From: Massilia solisilvae
GTDB taxonomy: Bacteria > Pseudomonadota > Gammaproteobacteria > Burkholderiales > Burkholderiaceae_D
Direction: 5' to 3'
DNA: 64,000 nt
NCBI RefSeq assembly: GCF_024753215.1
Contig: NZ_JANUGV010000001.1
Span: 682,001-746,000 of the forward strand
Shown: positions 57,704 through 64,000 of the stretch, piece by piece
How positions within the stretch are numbered: position 1 is the stretch's first letter
Layout of the letters: each line of letters starts with the position of its first letter
Position numbers and translations under genes: made by a program
The notes under the pieces: model-generated
Database searches by the model: none
What the model saw: only the letters and a program-made list of their open reading frames with translations
What the model was told of the DNA's origin: nothing

Positions 57704-58396
57704 ATGCATCGCACCCGGATCAAGATCTGCGGGATCACCCGCGAACAGGACCTGCACGCGGCCGTGGACGCCGGCGCGGACGCGCTCGGTTTCGTGTTCT
57801 ATCCGAAGAGTCCGCGCTACGTGACGCCCGAGCAGTTCGCCCTGCTGGCGCGCGCGCTGCCGCCTTACGTGAGCAGCGTCGCGCTGTTCGTCAACCCGAC
57901 GCTGGCAGAGGTCGAGGCGGTGGTGCGCGCCGGGCAGGTCTCGCTGATCCAGTTCCATGGCGACGAAACGGCCGGGCAGTGCGCGGCGATCGCGCAGCAG
58001 GCAGGGCGGCCCTTCGTGCGGGCCTACCGGGTAAAACCGGACACGGCCGCTTCCGATTTGCTATCATGTGAGCTTGCATACCGCGCCGCCAGCCCCTGGT
58101 TTTCGGGCCTTCTGCTCGATGCCTATGTCGATGCCTACGGCGGCGCAGGAAAGGTCTTCGATTGGTCTCTTATTCCAAAAGAGCTCGCGCCTCGGGTCGT
58201 TTTGAGTGGTGGCTTGAGCGTACAAAACGCGACTGACGCAGTCGTGCACGTACGCCCCTTTGCCGTGGACATCAGCAGTGGTGTCGAAGAGAGCAAGGGA
58301 ATCAAGGACGCCCGCAAGATCGCAGCGTTTGTCGCCGCGGTGCGGGCCGCCGATGCCATCACTACAAGCGAACCACACCATGAAAGAAGCACCTGA
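57704..58396 (+). CDS. trpF: Phosphoribosylanthranilate isomerase
   Basis: Third step of tryptophan synthesis after anthranilate. A (beta/alpha)8-barrel of 230 residues with catalytic Cys9 (KICGIT) and Asp in the family end motif [13 protein letters not shown]. Starts 9 nt after truA and overlaps trpB by 17 nt. Confidence 0.94.
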   Translation: MHRTRIKICGITREQDLHAAVDAGADALGFVFYPKSPRYVTPEQFALLARALPPYVSSVALFVNPTLAEVEAVVRAGQVSLIQFHGDETAGQCAAIAQQAGRPFVRAYRVKPDTAASDLLSCELAYRAASPWFSGLLLDAYVDAYGGAGKVFDWSLIPKELAPRVVLSGGLSVQNATDAVVHVRPFAVDISSGVEESKGIKDARKIAAFVAAVRAADAITTSEPHHERST

Positions 58397-59621
58397 ACGC
58401 GGCGCGGCCGCACTGTTCCATACTTCCGAATACGCGCTGCCCGACGCGACAGGCCACTTCGGCCCGTACGGCGGCAGCTTCGTCGCCGAGACGCTCAGCC
58501 ACGCGCTGAACGAATTGAACGAAGCGTACGCGCGCTACAGCAAGGACCCCGAGTTCCTCGCCGAGTTCCGCTACGAGCTCAAGCACTTCGTCGGCCGTCC
58601 GTCGCCGATCTACCACGCCAAACGCTGGTCCGAGATCGTCGGCGGCGCGCAGATCTATCTCAAGCGCGAGGACCTGAACCACACTGGCGCGCACAAGATC
58701 AACAACGTGATCGGGCAGGCGCTGCTGGCCCGCCGCATGGGCAAGAAGCGCATCATCGCCGAAACCGGCGCCGGCCAGCACGGCGTGGCCACCGCCACCA
58801 TCTGCGCCCGCTTTGGCCTGGAGTGCGTGGTGTACATGGGCAGCGAGGACGTCAAGCGCCAGGCCCAGAACGTGTACCGCATGAAGCTCCTGGGCGCGAC
58901 CGTGGTGCCGGTCGAGTCGGGCTCCAAAACGCTCAAGGACGCGCTCAATGAAGCGATGCGCGACTGGGTCACCAACATCGAGAACACTTTCTACATCATC
59001 GGCACCGTGGCCGGCCCGCATCCGTACCCGATGATGGTGCGCGACTTCCAGTCGGTGATCGGCGAGGAATGCCTGGTGCAGATGCCGGAGATGACCGGGC
59101 GCCAGCCGGATTACGTGGTCGCCTGCATCGGCGGCGGCTCGAACGCGATGGGCATCTTCTACCCCTACATCGACGAGAAGAGCGTGCGGCTGGTGGGCGT
59201 GGAAGCGGCGGGCGAGGGCATCGACAGCGGCAAGCATGCCGCCTCGCTCACCGCAGGTTTTCCGGGCGTTTTGCACGGCAACCGCACCTACCTGCTGCAG
59301 GACGAAAACGGCCAGATCATCGAGACGCATTCGGTGTCGGCCGGCCTGGACTATCCGGGCGTGGGGCCGGAGCACGCCTGGCTGAAGGACTCGGCGCGCG
59401 CGCAGTACGTGTCGGTCACCGACGACGAGGCGCTGGCCGCGTTCCACGACTGCTGCCGCATCGAGGGCATCATCCCGGCGCTGGAATCGTCGCACGCGCT
59501 CGCCTACGCGACCAAGCTGGCGGCCACGCTCCCGAAGGACAAGATCATCCTGGTCAACCTGTCGGGCCGCGGCGACAAGGACATGCACACCGTGGCGCAG
59601 CGAATGGGTATGGATTGGTAG
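58380..59621 (+). CDS. trpB: Tryptophan synthase beta subunit
   Basis: Joins indole with serine to make tryptophan. The 413-residue PLP enzyme has Lys106 in HTGAHKINN as the cofactor lysine, the GGGSNAMG phosphate loop and Glu in ETGAGQHG. The start at 58380 lies inside the end of trpF (17-nt overlap). The TAG stop at 59619-59621 consists of bases 2-4 of a family A repeat. Confidence 0.96.
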   Translation: MKEAPERGAAALFHTSEYALPDATGHFGPYGGSFVAETLSHALNELNEAYARYSKDPEFLAEFRYELKHFVGRPSPIYHAKRWSEIVGGAQIYLKREDLNHTGAHKINNVIGQALLARRMGKKRIIAETGAGQHGVATATICARFGLECVVYMGSEDVKRQAQNVYRMKLLGATVVPVESGSKTLKDALNEAMRDWVTNIENTFYIIGTVAGPHPYPMMVRDFQSVIGEECLVQMPEMTGRQPDYVVACIGGGSNAMGIFYPYIDEKSVRLVGVEAAGEGIDSGKHAASLTAGFPGVLHGNRTYLLQDENGQIIETHSVSAGLDYPGVGPEHAWLKDSARAQYVSVTDDEALAAFHDCCRIEGIIPALESSHALAYATKLAATLPKDKIILVNLSGRGDKDMHTVAQRMGMDW

Positions 59622-59647
59622 GGTGGGCAGATTTTCTGCCCACGCGG
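59618..59647. repeat. Palindromic repeat family A, half copy overlapping the trpB stop
   Basis: GTAGGGTGGGCAG-ATTT-TCTGCCCACGCGG: a single hairpin arm without its inverted partner. The first G closes the last Trp codon and TAG is the stop. Confidence 0.8.
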
Positions 59648-59695
59648 TGATACGCACCATTCGCAAACCACACATACTCATTAGAAGAGAACAGC

Positions 59696-60493
59696 ATGTC
59701 CAGAATTGAAAACACTTTCGCTGCGCTCAAAGCGCAAAACAAAACCGGCCTGGTCACCTTCATCACCGCCGGCGACCCCGGCCCCGAGATGACCGTGCCG
59801 CTGATGCACGCGCTGGTCGCGGGCGGCGCCAACGTCCTCGAACTGGGCGTTCCATTTTCCGACCCGATGGCCGAAGGCCCGGTGATCCAGCGCGCCTGCG
59901 AACGCGCGCTCAAGTTCAACATCGGCATGAAGGACGTTTTCAACTTCGTGCGCGAATTCCGCAAGCAGGACGAGACGACGCCGGTGGTCCTGATGGGCTA
60001 CGCCAACCCGATCGAACGCATGGGCGCATCGAACTTCATCCAGGGCGCCAGGGATGCCGGCGCGGACGGCGCCATCGTGGTCGATTACCCGCCCGAGGAA
60101 TGCGCGGCGTTCGCGGACGAGATGAAGGCCAACGGCCTTGACCTCATCTTCCTGCTCGCGCCCACCTCGACCGAGGAACGCGTGAAGCAGGTGGCGCGCC
60201 ACGGCAGCGGCTTTTCCTACTACGTCTCGCTCAAGGGCGTGACCGGCGCCGGCGGCATCGACACCGAAGACGTGGCGCGCCGCGTGGCCGCGATCCGCGA
60301 GCACGTCAAGCTGCCGATCGGCGTGGGCTTCGGCATCCGCGACGCGCAGACCGCGAAGGCGGTGGCATCGGTGGCCGACGCGGTGGTGATCGGCAGCCGC
60401 ATCATCCAGGAGCTCGAGAACACGCCGAAGGAGTCGGCCGCCCAGGCGGTCCAGGACTTTGTTGCCGGTATCCGCAGCGCGCTGGACGCCTGA
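59696..60493 (+). CDS. trpA: Tryptophan synthase alpha subunit
   Basis: Cleaves indole-3-glycerol phosphate to indole, which passes to TrpB through a tunnel. A 265-residue barrel with catalytic Glu49 ([12 protein letters not shown]). The second catalytic residue, Asp60 in E. coli and Salmonella, is Glu here (codon GAA at 59873-59875, in DPMAEGP). The rest of the active site ([40 protein letters not shown]) is intact. Glu60 may be usual in close relatives; this needs an alignment. A terminator follows. Confidence 0.95.
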   Translation: MSRIENTFAALKAQNKTGLVTFITAGDPGPEMTVPLMHALVAGGANVLELGVPFSDPMAEGPVIQRACERALKFNIGMKDVFNFVREFRKQDETTPVVLMGYANPIERMGASNFIQGARDAGADGAIVVDYPPEECAAFADEMKANGLDLIFLLAPTSTEERVKQVARHGSGFSYYVSLKGVTGAGGIDTEDVARRVAAIREHVKLPIGVGFGIRDAQTAKAVASVADAVVIGSRIIQELENTPKESAAQAVQDFVAGIRSALDA

Positions 60494-60510
60494 GGCCAGG
60501 ACGCATCGCC

Positions 60511-60541
60511 CAAAGGCCGCGCGCAGTCGCGGCCTTTTTTC
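60511..60541 (+). terminator. Terminator of the trp genes
   Basis: AAAGGCCGCG-CGCAGT-CGCGGCCTTTTTT, 18 nt after the trpA stop. It separates trpA from the receptor gene that follows. Confidence 0.88.
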
Positions 60542-60627
60542 ATGCTGTACTGCACCAAAGTACAATACCCGATCTTGCTGCGAGGCACTAAACTCGTTCG
60601 GTTTGCCTTGAGCTGGAAATCGGAAAG

Positions 60628-62199
60628 ATGCGCAAGAACCTGCCGGTCACACAGAACGAATACGCCCTGGTCCCCGGGCAGCCGATTGTCTCGACGACCG
60701 ACCTGAAGGGCCGGATCACCTACGTCAATCCCTACTTCATCGAGGCCAGCGGCTTTACCGAGGAGGAGCTGATCGGTGCACCGCACAACCTGGTGCGCCA
60801 TCCCGACATGCCGCCCGAGGCGTTCGCCGACCTGTGGAGCACCCTCAAGGCCGGGCGCCCGTGGAGCGGCCTGGTCAAGAACCGCCGCAAGAACGGCGAT
60901 TTCTACTGGGTGCTTGCCAACGTCTCGCCGGTGTACGAAAACGGCCGCGCGGTAGGCTACATGTCGGTGCGGGTGGCGCCCGACCGCGCCCAGGTCGAGC
61001 AGGCCGCGGCGCTGTACCGCGACCTGCGCGAGGGCGTGGCCAAGGTGCACATTGCCGGCGGCGAGGTGGTGCCGCACGGTGTGCGCGCGTTGCTGGCGCG
61101 CGTGCGCGGCTTGTCGATCGGCGCGGTGCTGGGCGCTTCTCTTGGCGTGCTTGGGCTGCTGGTCGCGGGCCTTGCGCTGGCCGATGGCCCGCACGGCTGG
61201 ACCGCGGCCGCCGGCGCGCTTGGCGTGGCCCTGTGCGTGTGGCTGGCGGCGTGGGTGCGCACGGCCATCGTGGCGCCGCTGTCGCATGCGCTGGTCGCGG
61301 CGCGGGCGCTGGCGGGCGGCGACCTGACCGCGCAGGTCAGCGTGGGCGGCGCCGGCGAGGTGCGCCAGCTCTTGCGCACGCTGCGCCAGATGAGTTCGAA
61401 CCTGGTGGCGGTGGTCGGCGACGTGCGCGCCAGCGCCGTCGGGACGCGCCGCGCGACCGGTGAAATCGCAACCGGCAATGCCGACCTGGCCCAGCGCACC
61501 GAAGCGCAGGCGGCGCGGCTGGAGGAAACCGCCTCGTCGATGCAGCAGCTGGCATCGGCCGTGGCCAACAACGCCGAGCATGCGCGCGCCGCCAACCAGC
61601 TCGCCTCGTCGGCGACGGTGGCGGCCGAGCAGGGACGCGGCGCGGTGTCGCGCATGGTCCAGACCATGCAGGGCATCGACGAGTCGTCGCGGCGGATCGC
61701 CGACATCACCTCCGTCATCGACGGCATCGCGTTCCAGACCAACATGCTGGCCCTGAACGCCGCGGTCGAGGCGGCGCGCGCCGGCGAGCAGGGCAAGGGA
61801 TTCGCGGTCGTCGCCGCCGAGGTGCGCACGCTGGCCCAGCGCAGCGCCGCCGCAGCCAAGGAGATCAAGGGACTGATCGACGATTCGCTGGCGCGCGCGA
61901 GCAATGGCGCCGAACTGGCCGGGCAGGCCGGCCAGACCATCGAGGATATCGTCGAGCGCACGCGCCAGGTCGCGACCACGATCGACGCGATTGCCTCGGC
62001 CAATATCGAGCAGAGCGACGGCATCTCCGTGGTCAACCAGGCAGTGCGCGACATCGACGTGATGACGCAGCAGAACGCGGCCCTGGTGGAGCAGGCGGCG
62101 GCCGCCGCCAAGGCGGTCGAGCAGGACGCGGTGCGCACCACCCGCGCGGTGGGCGTGTTCAAGCTCGAGCACGCGGGCGCGCATCGGCTCGCGGCCTGA
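60628..62199 (+). CDS. Aer-like PAS-containing methyl-accepting chemotaxis protein
   Basis: A 523-residue receptor without periplasmic sensor. The N-terminal PAS domain (about 15-120; ITYVNPYFIEASGFTEEELIGAPHNLVRHPDMP and WSGLVKNRRKNGDFYWVLANVSPV) matches Aer, which binds FAD and reports redox state or energy level. Two adjacent membrane helices (about 165-212), HAMP-like segment, and a signalling hairpin with IDGIAFQTNMLALNAAVEAARAGEQGKGFAVVAAEVRTLAQRSA (about 366-410). No CheR-docking pentapeptide at the C-terminus. The cheZA genes are 12 kb away. It lies between trpA and accD. Confidence 0.92.
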   Translation: MRKNLPVTQNEYALVPGQPIVSTTDLKGRITYVNPYFIEASGFTEEELIGAPHNLVRHPDMPPEAFADLWSTLKAGRPWSGLVKNRRKNGDFYWVLANVSPVYENGRAVGYMSVRVAPDRAQVEQAAALYRDLREGVAKVHIAGGEVVPHGVRALLARVRGLSIGAVLGASLGVLGLLVAGLALADGPHGWTAAAGALGVALCVWLAAWVRTAIVAPLSHALVAARALAGGDLTAQVSVGGAGEVRQLLRTLRQMSSNLVAVVGDVRASAVGTRRATGEIATGNADLAQRTEAQAARLEETASSMQQLASAVANNAEHARAANQLASSATVAAEQGRGAVSRMVQTMQGIDESSRRIADITSVIDGIAFQTNMLALNAAVEAARAGEQGKGFAVVAAEVRTLAQRSAAAAKEIKGLIDDSLARASNGAELAGQAGQTIEDIVERTRQVATTIDAIASANIEQSDGISVVNQAVRDIDVMTQQNAALVEQAAAAAKAVEQDAVRTTRAVGVFKLEHAGAHRLAA

Positions 62200-62215
62200 G
62201 GCCGGGCCGGCAGCG

Positions 62216-62827
62216 TCAGCGCGCCGATAGCTGGCTGTCGATGAGGACCAGCTCGGCGACCGAGCGCACCCCCAGTTTGTCCAGGATCGCGCGGCGGTGC
62301 GCCTTGACCGTGCGTTCGCTGTTGCCCAGCTTGTCCGCGATCTGCTTGTTCAGTGCGCCCGTGATCAGGAGCGCGAACACCTCGCGCTCGCGCGCGGTAA
62401 GGCCGGCGAAGCGCTGCGCCAGCGCGCGCCTGGCCCCGAGCGCGTGCGCGTCGCGCCGGTGGCGCGCCAATGCCCGTTCGACCGCGCCGAGCAGGCGCTC
62501 CTTCTCGACCGGCTTGCACAAAAAGTCTTCGGCGCCGGCCTTGATGGCGCGCACCGAGGCCGGGATGTCGCCCTGGGCGGTCAGGAACACGATCGGCAGG
62601 GTGCATCCCAGATCGTTCAGCCGTTCCTGCAGCGCCATCCCGTCCATGCCCGGCAGGCCGATGTCGAGCAGGATGCAGCCGGCCCAGCGGCCATCGAACG
62701 CGGCCAGGAAGGATTGGGCGCTGTCGTACCCCTGCACCGCGTGGCCGGTGGCGCGCAGCAGCCGCGCGAGCGCGGTGCGCATCGATTCGTCGTCCTCGAC
62801 GATGTAGACGGTTTCGCCGGCATCCAT
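62216..62827 (-). CDS. FixJ-family response regulator
   Basis: A 203-residue two-component regulator. Receiver with EDDES (about 11-15), phospho-acceptor in ILLDIGLPGMDG (about 53-64), TAQG, and Lys in FLCKPVEKE; LuxR-type HTH (LTAREREVFALLITGALNKQIADKLGNSERTVKAHRRAILDKLG). It starts directly after the kinase stop (TAG-ATG, no gap), so kinase and regulator form one unit. Targets unknown. Confidence 0.9.
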   Translation of the reverse strand: MDAGETVYIVEDDESMRTALARLLRATGHAVQGYDSAQSFLAAFDGRWAGCILLDIGLPGMDGMALQERLNDLGCTLPIVFLTAQGDIPASVRAIKAGAEDFLCKPVEKERLLGAVERALARHRRDAHALGARRALAQRFAGLTAREREVFALLITGALNKQIADKLGNSERTVKAHRRAILDKLGVRSVAELVLIDSQLSAR

Positions 62828-63745
62828 CTAGCAGCACCCGCAGTCGGCCGCCGCGTCCACCACGATGGGCAGCACCAGGCTTACCTCGGCGCCGAATGGC
62901 TCCAGGTTGCGCGCCTCGATCTGGCCGCCGTGTTCGCGCACGATCGCCGCGCTGATCGCCAGCCCCAGGCCGGTGCCGTGTTCCTTGGTGGTGACGAAAC
63001 CGTCGAACGCCTTGGCCGGGTCGCCCGTGAAGCCGGGCCCGTGGTCGGCCACGCGCAGCGTGACGTGGCGCCCGTCCTGCTCCAGGAAGGCCAGTACCAG
63101 GACCACGCGCTCGTGCGGCGCAACGCCGGCCATCGCGTCCAGCGCATTGATCACCAGGTTGATCAGCACTTGCTGGAGCTGGACCGGATCGCCGCGCACC
63201 GGCAGCGGCACTTCGGGCATCAGGCAGCGCACCGAGGCGCGGCGCATGTTCACTTCCGGTTCGATGAAGCCGATCGCGTCGCCGGCCACGGTGCGCAGGT
63301 CGACCACGCCCTGCACCTGCGCGCTGGGCTTGAGCATGCCGCGCATGCGGCCGATGATGTCGCTGGCCCGCCTGTCGTCGCGCCGGATGTCGGCCAGCGC
63401 CTGGCGCGCTTCTTCCACTTGCGGCGGGTCGCACGCCAGCAGCAGTTCGGCCGCCTCGGTGTTGGCCATGATCGCCGCCAGCGGCTGGTTCAGCTCGTGC
63501 GCGATGGCGCCGGCGTAGATGGTGGCGGTTGTGGCCCGGTTCAGGTGCGCCAGCTGGGCCAGCCGCTCGCGCGATCCGGCCGCGATGCGCGCGCGGCACA
63601 GGCGCTGAAACAACGCCACGACCAGCGCACCCAGGCCCGCGATTGCCGCGGCGACAAGCGCGGTGCCGGCGAGGTCGGCTTCATCCGCGAGCCCGCTTGC
63701 GCCACGCAGCATGTGGTCCACCATCGCCCATTCTCCCGAAAACAT
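62828..63745 (-). CDS. FixL/DctB-type sensor histidine kinase without PAS domain
   Basis: A 305-residue kinase (start at 63745; ATG at 63724 and TTG at 63808 are alternatives). One hydrophobic segment near the N-terminus (AGTALVAAAIAGLGALVVALFQ), then HisKA of the FixL type with AIAHELNQPLAAIMANTEAAELLL (about 84-107) and HATPase (NLVINALDAMAG; VADHGPGF; GTGLGLAIS). No PAS or other sensor domain is present, so the signal may come through the membrane segment or a partner. The end is DCGCC, an unusual Cys cluster. Confidence 0.88.
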   Translation of the reverse strand: MFSGEWAMVDHMLRGASGLADEADLAGTALVAAAIAGLGALVVALFQRLCRARIAAGSRERLAQLAHLNRATTATIYAGAIAHELNQPLAAIMANTEAAELLLACDPPQVEEARQALADIRRDDRRASDIIGRMRGMLKPSAQVQGVVDLRTVAGDAIGFIEPEVNMRRASVRCLMPEVPLPVRGDPVQLQQVLINLVINALDAMAGVAPHERVVLVLAFLEQDGRHVTLRVADHGPGFTGDPAKAFDGFVTTKEHGTGLGLAISAAIVREHGGQIEARNLEPFGAEVSLVLPIVVDAAADCGCC

Positions 63746-63905
63746 GATGTTGCGCCGGCTCTTGCGCCGGCCAGCGTCAATACTATTTCCCCGGGGCAAA
63801 TAAAACAATGTCTAGACTGCAATTTCAGGATTGCAAGAATTCGACAAGCATGGCCGTAGCGGCTAAACTACCGCCAACTTCAAGAATTGCCGCAAAGGAG
63901 AGATG

Positions 63906-64000
63906 ATGAGTTGGTTGGAAAAGCTGCTGCCCCCCCGGATCCAGCGCTCCGATGCAGGCCACCGCAAATCGATGCCCGAGGGGCTGTGGGTCAAGTGCCC
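63906..64000 (+). CDS. accD: Acetyl-CoA carboxylase carboxyltransferase subunit beta, N-terminal start (cut by window end)
   Basis: The first 31 codons read MSWLEKLLPPRIQRSDAGHR and go on to PEGLWVKC, the typical start of AccD including the first zinc-ribbon Cys. The ATG at 63906 is better spaced from AAGGAG (63895-63900) than the ATG at 63903. AccD is usually next to trpA in this group; here a chemoreceptor and a two-component system lie between. Confidence 0.92.
   Translation, partial: MSWLEKLLPPRIQRSDAGHRKSMPEGLWVKC

Overview
The window looks like chromosomal DNA of a high-GC betaproteobacterium of the Oxalobacteraceae (Massilia/Telluria/Duganella type). The reasons are the gene neighbourhoods (htpX; trpS; dapA-bamC; leuC-entericidin-leuD-leuB-asd-fimV-truA-trpF-trpB-trpA, then accD), a PEP-CTERM protein behind a sigma-54 promoter, and a cyanophycin locus with two synthetase genes. 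No rRNA, tRNA, insertion sequence, prophage or CRISPR array was recognised. The assignment rests on gene content and remembered family features; no database search was possible.

Layout. 1-6,841: end of htpX, a YciO-type protein, an M50 site-2 protease, trpS with a coupled methyltransferase, dapA-bamC, then two small exported proteins on the minus strand. 7,122-13,111: an unrecognised protein, the ribosomal oxygenase RoxA, slyD, and mutS with a translationally coupled degenerate phosphoesterase-like secreted protein. 13,298-14,099: a complete small transcription unit (sigma-54 promoter, PEP-CTERM protein, terminator). 14,213-22,109: a divergent cyanophycin locus with cphA and a paralogue with a broken P-loop on one strand, and an ABC transporter carrying a zinc ribbon plus a DUF1854 protein on the other. 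22,277-30,286: an ABC-F ATPase, then a signalling operon (hybrid kinase with three receivers, CheR, a receiver-less CheB, receiver-kinase) joined by 3-4 nt overlaps. 30,541-32,831: ahpC and ahpF. 33,358-41,840: a DNA-repair cluster recQ, MBL-fold exonuclease, ATP-dependent DNA ligase, Lhr-like helicase and PdeM phosphoesterase, with two unrecognised small genes in the middle. 41,899-45,612: a glycine-zipper envelope protein, an Fnr-type regulator without the Fe-S cysteines, a NarL-type response regulator and a universal stress protein. 45,984-48,721: cheZ-cheA. 49,052-60,493: leucine biosynthesis, asd, fimV, truA and trpFBA. 60,628-63,745: an Aer-like receptor and a FixL/FixJ-like pair, lying between trpA and the start of accD at the right edge.

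Repeats and regulation. Two families of intergenic palindromic repeats are spread over the whole window: seven copies (five paired, two half) of a GTAGGGTGGGCAG element and six copies of a CGTCGTCCCCGCG element. One copy of the first supplies the stop codon of trpB. Regulatory sites that stand out are the sigma-54 promoter, an 18-bp perfect palindrome before an alanine-rich lipoprotein gene, a 16-bp perfect palindrome before fimV, TGTAGG-N6-CCTA(C/T) boxes before recQ and fnr that resemble GacA/UvrY sites, an Fnr-like dyad before the usp gene, and a hairpin over the likely leuD ribosome binding site.

The strongest leads for unusual biology are the cyanophycin locus (degenerate synthetase plus transporter plus DUF1854 protein), the DNA-repair cluster with its unassigned small genes, the cluster-less Fnr and the nearby dyads, and the Asp60-to-Glu change in TrpA.
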